Positions 17,066 to 25,900 of a stretch of DNA of 64,000 nt are shown here, piece after piece. Position numbers and translations under genes: made by a program. How positions within the stretch are numbered: position 1 is the first letter of the stretch; every line of letters starts with the position of its first letter. The DNA is taken from assembly GCA_965220855.1 (NCBI GenBank), contig CBDCQY010000001.1, forward strand, positions 1-64,000. Reading direction: 5' to 3'. The DNA is from Bin95 sp965220855 (GTDB taxonomy: Bacteria > Pseudomonadota > Alphaproteobacteria > Bin95). Below the pieces are notes generated by a model that did not search any database, was not told the DNA's origin, and saw only the letters and a list, made by a program, of their open reading frames with translations.

Positions 17066-18608
17066 TGCCGAGCGACGCCTCGAGAAGTTCTGGCGCGAAC
17101 CGGGACCGCGTTTTCCTTACCCATTGCTTAAGGGCATCACACTGCAAGGACCCCCGCCGCTGCGAGGAATTAGCGAAATGCACGCGCCCTTTGATTACCC
17201 CATTACCGCAATCTCTGGAAAGAACGGCGCCGGGAAAAGCACCTTGCTGGGCCTTGCGGCGGTCTCCGCAGCTCGCCCCGCCAATTGGCGCAGGTTCCCC
17301 CGCCCGTTTCCGGCCGTACGCCGTCATCTGCGTCGCATGACATTCGCATGGGACGAGTTTTTCTTCAGCCGTCCGAAAGATCCCTCTCTAGCTGGTCTTA
17401 CGGTCCGCTTCGACTACACCTTAAAGGGCGACGATTTGCAGATCACCCGGGTGAGGAAGACGAATAGGCAGTGGGCTAACGTTCCTGATGCCGGCCGATC
17501 GCGCGCGACGCGGTTTCCCGAGCGTGCCATCGACTTTGTCTCGCTTTCGCGAATCCTTCCACCGGCAGAGCTTGGCTCGCTCCGGCGACGCCATTCACGC
17601 ACAACCAGGCCCCAAGTCGTAGCCCTGTCCGCCGATGCCACCCGAGCCATGTCGGCCATCCTTGACGAGCTGTACAGCTCGGCCGAAGTTCATACGGACG
17701 GAGACGTTCCACTCGCCTACTGCCACAGAGGCGCATCCTACACGGGTTTCGATATGGGTTCCGGGGAAGCTTCCGTCATTGCCATCCTCTCGGCGCTTGA
17801 GCATCTTCCCGTAGGCGGGTTGCTTCTCATTGAGGAGATCGAACATGGCCTGCACCCTCAAGCGCAGGGACGCCTGATTGAGGAGCTTACGGGACTCGTC
17901 TTAAAGAACAAGAAACAGGTCCTCTGCACCACGCACTCGGAGTACGTTCTCGACTCGCTACCCCGTTCTGGACGTCTGCTTGTTGAACGCGAGCCCGGAA
18001 TGCACCGCGTGACGGCGGCACCTAGCACCCGGCAAGCGATGTACAGCATGACCGGACGGCCACAGCCGGAACTTACGGTGTACGTCGAGGACGCTTTTGC
18101 GGAGGATCTCGTCAAACAAGCACTTCCAGCCAAGCATCGCTCACGCGTTAGAATCGTACCTATCGGTGACGGGGCCCGTGTGGTGGACCAACTAGCCAAT
18201 CATCATCGAATACAGGCCGAAGGTCCTGCTATCGGTGTGCTCGACGGGGATGTCAGAGACAGTGAACTAAGGGCTTGGTCGAACACCTCTAATCTCGAAT
18301 CCCCCGAATTATGCCTTCGACTTCCTGGGGAAACAGCACCAGAAACCTGGGTACTAGATGCGCTAGGATGCGACCCATATCGCGCCGAACTGGTCCGCTC
18401 AACCGGACTCGAACCCGGCCAGTTAGCTGCTACGCTGCAGCAGTTGCGTGCGATCAGAGACCCACATATCATCCCCCGAAACTTTGGTATAAAGTATGCC
18501 GTTAAGGAAGACATTAGCAGCTATCTGCTCATCTCAGCCGTAGCCAACCACCCCGATCTACAATCTATTCGAGACAATGTAGCATTGTACCTCGACGCCT
18601 CGGCATGA
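17043..18608 (+). CDS. OLD-like protein: ABC-type ATPase with C-terminal TOPRIM domain
   Basis: 521 residues. Walker A ISGKNGAGKST (57-67), ABC signature-like GSGEASVIAIL (~240), Walker B LLLIEEIEHGLHP (~260) and H-loop CTTHSEYVLDSLP. From ~343 a TOPRIM domain is visible: Glu in VYVEDAFAEDLV and the DxD in GVLDGDVRDSEL (~397). This is the layout of OLD nucleases and of GajA in Gabija, where the partner GajB is a UvrD helicase. The start has GGAGGAG five bases upstream and lies inside the helicase gene. The OLD-like family is firm for the ATPase and good for the TOPRIM. Confidence 0.85.
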   Translation: MPGRHLNDAERRLEKFWREPGPRFPYPLLKGITLQGPPPLRGISEMHAPFDYPITAISGKNGAGKSTLLGLAAVSAARPANWRRFPRPFPAVRRHLRRMTFAWDEFFFSRPKDPSLAGLTVRFDYTLKGDDLQITRVRKTNRQWANVPDAGRSRATRFPERAIDFVSLSRILPPAELGSLRRRHSRTTRPQVVALSADATRAMSAILDELYSSAEVHTDGDVPLAYCHRGASYTGFDMGSGEASVIAILSALEHLPVGGLLLIEEIEHGLHPQAQGRLIEELTGLVLKNKKQVLCTTHSEYVLDSLPRSGRLLVEREPGMHRVTAAPSTRQAMYSMTGRPQPELTVYVEDAFAEDLVKQALPAKHRSRVRIVPIGDGARVVDQLANHHRIQAEGPAIGVLDGDVRDSELRAWSNTSNLESPELCLRLPGETAPETWVLDALGCDPYRAELVRSTGLEPGQLAATLQQLRAIRDPHIIPRNFGIKYAVKEDISSYLLISAVANHPDLQSIRDNVALYLDASA

Positions 18609-18741
18609 GGAGCCTTTTTGTGCGTAGCGGGTAAGCTGGGAACTCGGATACTCACGTTTATCGACCTGCTCGCCGAAGCTCGTCGATAGACGCCATTACC
18701 CAAGTAGTGCGGAACTCTCTTGTTGGGGGCGGGCTTGGCCA

Positions 18742-19137
18742 TCAATGCGCTTGTCGGGACGTAGAGGGGGTTTTAATAGCAGTCTGAGATTTTCGAGCAG
18801 CCTTGGCGATCCGCTCCAGCGTCTCCTGCTCTCCCGCGCGAAGCATTTCGTCCCGTTTCAGCGTCGAGAGGAGATAGACACCCCGGTAGATGCGCTCGAT
18901 CTGGGCAGCGATCTCGGGCGGGAAGGACACGGGATTGGCGCTGGAATCGCCGGCGGCAAGGCTCACTGCTGCATAGCGGACCAGTTCGGCAGCCGCCATT
19001 CCGCGCATTTTGGCTTCGTGCTCGATGCGCCCCCACTCGGAATCCGAGAACCGAATCGAGCGCGGTGTGCGCGGCTCGGCCTGCTTTTGGTCGCCGGTCT
19101 CGCCGGCATCTGTGGCGCCAGAATCATTTTTTGCCAT
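18742..19137 (-). CDS. Small ribbon-helix-helix-like DNA-binding protein
   Basis: 131 residues, charged and low-complexity at the N-terminus, then PRSIRFSDSEWGRIEHEAKM and RGMAAAELVRYAAVSLAAG, which look like the strand and helices of an RHH DNA-binding fold of the kind seen in plasmid MobC/relaxosome or partition accessory proteins. The C-terminal half is helical with a Ser/Thr-rich tail. Two strong palindromes sharing CGTATGC lie 96-158 bases upstream of its start and are likely binding sites. It is outside the duplicated backbone (no copy near 46 kb). Confidence 0.5.
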   Translation of the reverse strand: MAKNDSGATDAGETGDQKQAEPRTPRSIRFSDSEWGRIEHEAKMRGMAAAELVRYAAVSLAAGDSSANPVSFPPEIAAQIERIYRGVYLLSTLKRDEMLRAGEQETLERIAKAARKSQTAIKTPSTSRQAH

Positions 19138-19232
19138 GGTGTTGTCCCCGAAAAGTCATGTTTCTGAGCCCGAAGGCCGGCGCTGGCGTCGCCTGCCGTC
19201 GGGCTCTACGTCTCCGCGGGCGCTGTTTCCGA

Positions 19233-19251
19233 CGTATGCCATCCGCATACG
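19233..19251. promoter_or_regulatory. Palindrome 1, CGTATGC arms
   Basis: Perfect 7-base arms CGTATGC and GCATACG with a 5-base centre. It shares its core with palindrome 2, 22 bases away, so both are probably operator half-site pairs for one dimeric regulator, possibly the adjacent RHH protein. Confidence 0.5.
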
Positions 19252-19272
19252 GTTGGAACTGGCCCTGAATTC

Positions 19273-19295
19273 GCCGTATGCTGTCAGCATACGGC
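19273..19295. promoter_or_regulatory. Palindrome 2, GCCGTATGCT arms
   Basis: Perfect 10-base arms GCCGTATGCT and AGCATACGGC with a 3-base centre. It contains the same GTATGC core as palindrome 1. Too little T follows for a terminator. Confidence 0.55.
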
Positions 19296-20031
19296 ATCCT
19301 GTAAGTGTTTGGAATACAAGGGATTGCAAGGTAACACCGAGAGCATACACTCGGTCCATCAACTTCACGTCGTCGCAAGTCGTTGAAAAAGCGCGAAAGT
19401 GCACGCCAAGCGCGCGCATGAAGTACACCTGCATCTTGATGCGTGGGGTGTAAGGCCTACGACCCCGACGGGGGTCGAATGGTCGAGGTTGGCCTGCACA
19501 CCGTGACCGGCTTGAAACGCCGGCGCCGCAAGGGTTTGGAGCCGTCGCGGCGATTGAGCGGGACGACCGGGCTGCGATCACCGAACGCGTTCCGCGCCGT
19601 CGTCCGTGCCCTGAGGTAACAAAACGCGGCGCGCGATGCAAGGCGGTGGCTGCGTTCGTCACACATGGCGCAGCGGAAGCCGCGCGTGTTCCCTCAGCGC
19701 ACTCGCGCGGTTGCACATGTTCCGCAGAACAGAATGCCGCCGCGCACACGTTACCGCAACGCACCTATAGGCGATGAAGGCGGTGTAGATCATGGCATTG
19801 TCGCTCCTTGCACTCGTTACCGCGAACGCATCCATGAATGGCGCACACGTTCCCGCAGTCGCACTCGCGCCGGCGCCCGCGGCGGTGACGGCGCGAGTGT
19901 CGGAGGACGTGCGGCAGGCGGTGCGGGGATGGCGGTGCAGCGCGGCCTGCGCCGCTGCACCGGACCGTGACGACGGGAATGAACGGGCCGCGCCGCCGGG
20001 ATGACGACGCGGCCCGTTGCGGTGCTGCGGG
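19296..20031. other. Gene-poor spacer before backbone copy A
   Basis: About 730 bases without a convincing gene. Open frames here are short or have arginine/serine-rich shadow composition. A 70-codon frame starting at 19792 has a hydrophobic start, but no good ribosome site or conserved sequence. Homology to the region before copy B begins at about 19881. Confidence 0.5.
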
Positions 20032-20949
20032 TCAGGCGGCCACCTTGTGCACGGGGATGCCGAGCTGGACGGCCTTCTCGACCAGGTTGTCGGTGATGCC
20101 GGAGCCGGGGAAGGCGATGACGCCCTTCGGCAGCAGGTTCAGCAGCTCGTCGTTGCGCCGGAAGGGTGCGGCGCGACCGTGGGCGTTCCAGTCCGGCTTG
20201 CAGACGACCTGGTGGACGCCGCGCTGCTCGGCCCACTGCGCCGCGAGCCTCTCGACGCCGGGGCCGCCGCCATGCACCAGCACCATGTCGGGATATTTGG
20301 CGCGGACGCGGTCGAGCCGGGCGAACACCGCGCTCGCGTCGCCGACCTGCTTGCCGCCGGCGATGGCGACCAGGGTGCCCTCGGGCAGGTGCGCCCGCGT
20401 CTCGCGGTCCTTGCGGGCGCGCTGGAAGTCGCGGGCGTCGATGGCCGCCGAGGTGAGCCTGCCGGTCTGGCTGGTGTGGCTGCCGCGCCTCGGACGCCAG
20501 ACCTCGCGGGTGACGCTGCGATACTGCTCGGCCAGCGCGTCACGCATCCGCTCGAAGGCGTCGCGGCGGTCGCCGAGATTGTGCGCCCGGTCGGTCAGCA
20601 GTTCGAGCTCGCGCGCCTTGACCTCGGTGCCGTCCTGGGCGCGTTCGAGGTCGCGCATCTCCGGGGTCAGGCGGTCGATGGAGCGGTCGAGCCGGCGCAC
20701 CTGGGCGTCGAAGGCATTGACGATGCCCCAGAGCAGATGCTCGCGCTCGTCGGCGAGCTGGAAGCCGTCGGGGGCGATGCCCTCGGCCATGATGCGGAAG
20801 GCTTCGCTGCTGGCGGCGATGGCTTCGTCGCGATCCCAGACCTCGCGGGGGTCGTGCTCGTCGCGCTCCGGTGTTGCGCCGAAGAGGGCGGCCTGTTCGC
20901 AGACGGTTGCGGTGACGGACAGCGCCCGGTGGGTGTCGGTGTCGTACAT
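20032..20949 (-). CDS. DUF2493 (SLOG/YspA-like) protein, copy A
   Basis: 305 residues from MYDTDTHRALS, with GAGGAG upstream of the ATG. Residues ~60-190 are helical and charged. The C-terminal domain has the SLOG/Rossmann marks: VAIAGGKQVGD, VLVHGGGPGVERLAAQWAE and GVIAFPGSGITDN, the phosphate-binding loops of nucleotide-handling DUF2493 proteins found on plasmids and phages. The substrate is unknown. Copy B at 47159-48076 differs at six residues. Confidence 0.82.
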   Translation of the reverse strand: MYDTDTHRALSVTATVCEQAALFGATPERDEHDPREVWDRDEAIAASSEAFRIMAEGIAPDGFQLADEREHLLWGIVNAFDAQVRRLDRSIDRLTPEMRDLERAQDGTEVKARELELLTDRAHNLGDRRDAFERMRDALAEQYRSVTREVWRPRRGSHTSQTGRLTSAAIDARDFQRARKDRETRAHLPEGTLVAIAGGKQVGDASAVFARLDRVRAKYPDMVLVHGGGPGVERLAAQWAEQRGVHQVVCKPDWNAHGRAAPFRRNDELLNLLPKGVIAFPGSGITDNLVEKAVQLGIPVHKVAA

Positions 20950-21356
20950 GATGAACTCCTCGCTTGCGTTGGAGGCCTTGCGGCCCGGTGACCGGTGCGG
21001 TGCTCGCTCCGGCGTCTGTCTCATTGGGACACGCGCGCGGAGCGGAGCCACCGGGGCCGGAATGAATGGCCCGGCGCGGTGCGCGAGTGGTGCGGGCGCA
21101 CAAGCGACCGGAGGGAGCGCGGAGCCACGGTCGCGCGCCGGGCCGGGCCTAGGCGCGCCAGCGCCGTTTCATTGCGAGTCCCGGCCGGAACGGAGCGCAA
21201 GCGGAGTGGAGGACCCCGAAGGGGTTGGCGTAGTGAGCCCGTGTGGCACGATGAGACAGACAGAGGAGAGAGCGTTTCTCTCCACCTGCACCGACCCCTT
21301 CTGCGGTGCAGCCTGCACGGCCTTCGGGATGAAGCGCCGGCCGTGCCGCTGCGCAT
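20950..21356 (-). other. Conserved, hairpin-rich spacer, copy A
   Basis: 407 bases without a supported gene but kept in both backbone copies. It contains several short perfect hairpins: GGAGAGA..TCTCTCC (near 21270), GGCGC-GCCA-GCGCC (near 21150) and a GC stem just after the 75-aa gene stop (21333-21354). Between the copies the GGCGC stem is kept while its loop changes (GCCA to TTCA). Could be a processed leader, a terminator series or a small RNA. Confidence 0.4.
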
Positions 21357-21584
21357 TCATCGGAACGGATGCGTCCGCAGGCGCTGCACGGCCACCTCGC
21401 GGATGCGGGCGCGGTCGCGCACGGCGATCCAGCCTCTGGGGTCCTCGTCGAGATGGACCAGATAGACCCGCCGTCCGGGCTTCAGGATATCGTCCTGGGC
21501 ATGGACGCCGCCCACACAGGCGCCGTCGGCGTCACGGATGCGGGACTCGGTCGGGGTGATGCGTTCGAAGGCGATCTCGCTCAT
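21357..21584 (-). CDS. Conserved hypothetical protein, 75 aa, copy A
   Basis: MSEIAFERITPTESRIRDAD start, with GGAG eight bases before the ATG. It has a KPGRRVYLVHLDEDPRGW strand-rich centre and a basic C-terminus. Located 80 bases downstream of ssb on the same strand. No family recognised. Copy B at 48485-48712 differs in its last residues only (HPYR for HPFR). Confidence 0.6.
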   Translation of the reverse strand: MSEIAFERITPTESRIRDADGACVGGVHAQDDILKPGRRVYLVHLDEDPRGWIAVRDRARIREVAVQRLRTHPFR

Positions 21585-21664
21585 CGGGATGCTCCAGCCT
21601 GGCGAAAAGAAGATCGGGCCGACGCGCGCGGCGCCGGCCCGATGGGTGGGGGATTGCGACGGCC

Positions 21665-22111
21665 TCAGAACGGCAGGTCGTCGTCGGCAGCCTCCGCAGG
21701 CGCCGGGGCGGCGGTCCCGGCATCGGTTGCCGGCTCCGTCGGCGGCGGCGCGGCGCCGTTCGCCTTGTCGAGGAACTGGACGCGCCCGCCGGGCACCAGC
21801 AGGATCTCGGTCGAGAAGCGGTCCGCATCCTCGCCGTCGCGCTTCCAGCGCCGCGTCTGCAGCTTGCCCGCGACATAGACCAGGCGGCCCTTCTTCGCGT
21901 TCTTGCTCAGCATGTCCACCAGCCCGTCCTGGAAGGTGACGATGCGGTGCCACTCGGTGCGGTCCACCCGCTCGCCGGAGTTGCGGTCGAGATAGCTCTC
22001 GTCGGTGGCGACGCTGAAGTTGGCGACGCGCCCGCCCGAGACGAGGTTGTTCACGGTGACGTCGGCGCCGATGCGCCCGATGAGTTCGGCCCGGTTGAGT
22101 CCGAATGCCAT
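21665..22111 (-). CDS. ssb: Single-stranded DNA-binding protein, copy A
   Basis: 148 residues: an OB-fold (MAFGLNRAELIGRIGADVTV, RTEWHRIVTFQDGLVDML, KKGRLVYVAGKLQTRRW), then a proline/alanine-rich linker and the acidic tip DDDLPF that recruits partner proteins. Bacterial SSB binds ssDNA as a tetramer; element-borne copies support plasmid or ICE replication and transfer. Identical protein encoded at 48793-49239. Confidence 0.95.
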   Translation of the reverse strand: MAFGLNRAELIGRIGADVTVNNLVSGGRVANFSVATDESYLDRNSGERVDRTEWHRIVTFQDGLVDMLSKNAKKGRLVYVAGKLQTRRWKRDGEDADRFSTEILLVPGGRVQFLDKANGAAPPPTEPATDAGTAAPAPAEAADDDLPF

Positions 22112-22207
22112 GGTCTGTCTCCTTGTCGATGACGATGGGTTGGCGAGCGGGGAGGAACCGGCATCTCTCTCCGGCCCCTCATCCGCTCGCTTTCTTCAAG
22201 CTCTCCT

Positions 22208-22363
22208 CTACCTCCCGTCCGCCATGACGGCGCGGTCGGGACAGCGCCGCGCGAGGTCGTCGGCGAGCGTCTCGCGCACGGCATGGGCGTCGAGGCCGGT
22301 CTCTTGGAGAAGCTCTGTATCGGAGGGATCGATGGGGTCGTGGTCGGTGTCGATGCCGAACAT
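22208..22363 (-). CDS. Conserved hypothetical protein, 51 aa, copy A
   Basis: Acidic peptide beginning MFGIDTDHDPIDPSDTELLQ, with a strong ribosome site AAGGAGG nine bases upstream, so it is very likely translated. First gene of the short 51-aa/ssb/75-aa string. No family known. Copy B has five substitutions. Confidence 0.6.
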   Translation of the reverse strand: MFGIDTDHDPIDPSDTELLQETGLDAHAVRETLADDLARRCPDRAVMADGR

Positions 22364-22808
22364 GGGCGATGCCTCCTTCGCGGTTGCCGCGCCCGGCGCG
22401 AGAGGAACCCTCCCTCCCGCCTCCAGGGCGCTCGCCCGGCACGCGCGCAACTCCCCCTCCGGAGAGCGGCGACGGGGATCGGAGCGGATGGAGCGATGTG
22501 AGAGGCCACGGCTGCCTAAACGCGGCGCACGCCCCGTCGGGACGACAGAGCGACCGAGGAGGCGCAAGACCGGGGAGGCGCTCGCGCAGGCCGCTCGGCG
22601 GCGGCGCGCATGATGGTGTCGACCGGGATGCCGAGGTGACCGGGCAGCGCGCGGGCGCCGCGCGCTCTATCCGGCAGCGGTCAGTGCGCCGGCGGCGATC
22701 GCATGGCTGCGGTTCGTGCGGCGCGGGCGAGCACCGCCGACGGCGGGTCGGCTGCGCAGCAGGCAGGCGGGAGGACGGGAGCCGGCGAGGCCGGCCCCCG
22801 GCGCCGCG
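22364..22808. other. GC-rich spacer, copy A
   Basis: About 445 bases with no supported gene. In copy B the plus strand stays open across the same stretch, but in A it is broken by TGA, so the frame is not under constraint. Confidence 0.45.
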
Positions 22809-22990
22809 TTAGAAGTTCAGCCGCAGGTCCATGCCGATGCGGTGTCGGGCTCGCCGCCTGCGCAGTGTCCGGCCGTCAGCGCTGCGTCGATGCCACCCCT
22901 GGCGAAGCCGATGCCTGTGCGGTAGTGCCGCGTGCGCGGCTCTCCAACGAGCGCCATGTCGGCAAAGGGCGTCAGCAGCCCCCCGGCCGT
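22809..22990 (-). pseudogene. Autotransporter beta-barrel 3' end, remnant in copy A
   Basis: Encodes the last ~60 residues of the barrel found whole at 49961-52212 (ending RIGMDLRLNF), but a missing G (GATGCGGTGT versus GATGCGGGTG) shifts the frame and the 5' nine-tenths are gone. It shows that copy A once carried the same autotransporter. Confidence 0.8.
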
Positions 22991-25900
22991 CGCGAAGCGC
23001 GCCCGGCCAGGGCGGCATCGATCTGCGCCTGCACGTCCCTGCCAGTCTTGCGGTAGCCCAGCAGGCGGGCGATCTCGCGCACCAGCTCTTCATGCGTCAT
23101 GCGACCGTTCTGTCGTTCGACGTCCGCAGCCGCCGCCTTTATCTCCGCCGGCGGCAGATATTCCGGCTTCCTGGTTGCAACCGGCACCGCGGAGCGGTCT
23201 CGCACCGGCGGCTTCAGCCGCTGCACTTCCGTCATCCAGAACTTCCCCTCAGCAAGGAGAACTCGCCGCCTTCCAGCCTTCCGGAGCGCCCGATCGGTCG
23301 CCGTACGAATGCGCGTGCCGGCCTTGCTTTTGCCGAACGCCGCCGCCACACGCCGCGCGGCCTCCTCCAGGTGAACCGGACCTTCGATCTCGACGATTTC
23401 GGTCACCAGCGTTTCAAGCTTCTCGACTGGCGCATCCTCCGGTTCTCCGCCATCCTTCCAGCAAAGCGCGGCAACCACATAAGGCGGCGCTCCGGCTTGC
23501 GGGGTCGGCTCGGGCGGTTCGACCAGCGGCATCTCTGGAGGCGTGGGCGGCGGGTCGATCTCCCTCACGGGTGGTTCGTTCTTCGGCGCGTCTCGCGCTT
23601 CCTCCAGAGCTTCCCGCAGACGGTCGACCTCCTGCTGACGCCGGTAAAACCAGTCGGTGCTCCAGATGCGATGGAAACGCCAGCCGAGTCCCTCCAGTAT
23701 TTGCTGGCGCAGGCGATCACGCTGCCGGGCCCAGAGAGCGCTATGCCAACTGGCACCGTCGCATTCCACAGCCAGAATGTAGTTGCCGGTCTGTCGGGGA
23801 TGCCGCACGCCCAGATCGATGCGGAAGCGGCCGCTGCCGACCTGGTGATCGACCGGGTAGCCAAGCCCCGCAATTACCTCTGCGACATCTTCCTCGAACG
23901 GACTCTCCGCAGCCCCGCCGACCCTCCGTTCACCTTCGAGCGCTCCCGTCTCGGCAAATTCGAGAAAGCGTTTCAACACGCGCGGCCCCACGGCCTTGCT
24001 TCGCGCCAGGTCGATGTCGCCGGGATCGAATGAGGCGAAGACCCGACAATGATGGCGCGCGCGGGTAAACAGTACATTCAAGCGCCGCTCGCCGCCTTCA
24101 TTGTTGATCGGTCCGAAATTCATCGACGCCAGCCGGCCGTTCGGTTCATTCGGGCCATAGCCCACGCTGATTAGGATTACGTCGCGTTCGTCGCCCTGTA
24201 CATTCTCGATGTTCTTGACGAAGACATCTTCGCCCGCGCCCTCGCGCAACAGGGCGTCCAGATCGGAGTCCATCCGGCGACGAAGCTCCAGCACCTCGGT
24301 GATCATGTCGCATTGCACCTTCGAGAAGGCCACGACGCCGACAGACAGATCCGGCTGCGTCCGCGCATGGTCGGCCAGCGCGTCTGCGATACGCTCCGCC
24401 TCGATACGATTGGTGCCGGGCCGGCCCCCACCGCTGCCTCTGGAGCTATAAGCACCGGGCACTCTGGTCAGCTTCAGGCCGAAATCATCGTCGCCATCGA
24501 CGGGAGAAGGCGGTAGCACCAGCCTGTCATCATAGAACTCTATGTTGGACACCCGAATCAAGGACGGATCTCTTGAACGATAATGCCATTCCAGCATCCC
24601 GGTATTGAGGCCACGTGCTTCGCAGAGCGTCAGGATGCTTTCCATTTCGGTCGCCCCGGCGACAGACGGCTCCGCCTCCTCCTCATCGTCAACCTCTCCT
24701 ACGGTCATACGGCTGAAGAAGCTTGTCGGCGGCAATTGCTTCTGGTCTCCAACGACAACGACCTGCCTCGCCCTGGCGATGGCGCCAAGCGCATCTTCCG
24801 GGCGCACCTGGCTGGCTTCGTCGATTACCAGAATGTCAAAATCAATCTTGCCCGGCGGCAGGAACTGCGCAATCGAAAGCGGACTCATCAGGAAGACTGG
24901 CTTGATCCGCTTTACCATGTCGCCAGCCTGCGTCATCAGGATGCGGATCGGTCGATGCCGGGTCTTCTTGGCGATCTCGCCACGAATAAAGGCCATTTCT
25001 CCCGCGGCGCCGGTCGGCAAGCTCCCGAGATGACGGTCGCGAATCAACGCCTGAACTTGCCCAAAGCGGTGCCGGTCCATACGAACGAAGTCGGCGACAA
25101 GCCGGTGGCGATCGCGCTTGCCGACCTCATCCAGCGCGGGAAGCGCGGCCCGCGCCGCGTCCCAGCGCGCCTCGGCGACAGCGTAGCGAAAATCAGCCTC
25201 CGCCCGCTCCGGGGCCAGACGGCCGTCATCGATGGCAGCGACAAGCGCCTGCTGGTCCGACTCAATCAGCGCATTCCGGTAGGTTTCCAGATCGCTCCAC
25301 TCGCCATAGCGATTCAGATTGTCCCGAATGCGCTCGAGCCAGCTCTTAAGTTCGGGTAGCGTCAGCCGTCGCCAATCTCCGGCTTCGAGTTTCAGCTTCT
25401 GCACCACTCGTTCTACGGCATCGGGAAGGCGCTCCAACGCTGGACGAAGCCGCTCCAGACGCGCGGTCGCATCGACGCCGAGGCCGGCGAACGCAACAGC
25501 CAGTTCGGGCGCGATCAACTCCTCCCGCCAGGTGAGGGCCGCAAGCCACGCACAGCCTTCCACCAGACCAGCGAAGTCGGTCCGCTCGCCGCGCCAATGC
25601 TCGCCCAGCCCGGCGGCCAGCATGGGTTCGTCCTCGGCCAGCAGACGGCGCCGCTTCTGGATCGCCATCAGCTGGTCCACCAACGCCAGACGCGCCGCGG
25701 GGTTGGTCGGCAACTCGTCCTGCAACAGCGTTGCCAGTTCGCGGCTGGCGAAGCGATAGTCTCCGAACCATCGCTTCCAGAAGGACGCCGCCCCCTTTGC
25801 AAGGCTGGCGCGCAGCGCCTCGACCGGCGCGGACCAAGCTGCCTCGCTGAACTTTCCACCAGCGCCGTCGCAGGCCTCGCGCCAGGCGCGTCCAGCCTCC

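Larger units (their letters stand above)
19881..22990. repeat. Backbone copy A, left block (duplicate of 47005-50141)
   Basis: About 3.1 kb matching 47005-50141 in the same orientation at high identity over coding and non-coding parts: DUF2493 gene, spacer, 75-aa gene, ssb, 51-aa gene, a GC-rich spacer and the 3' end of an autotransporter. The SSB proteins are identical. The match stops at 22990, where the DUF4011-type helicase gene begins to read. Confidence 0.9.

Noticed and set aside
19156..19764. A 202-codon minus-strand frame next to the RHH gene
   Set aside because: Arg/Ser/Ala-rich, crosses both palindromes, with no ribosome site or recognisable domain.
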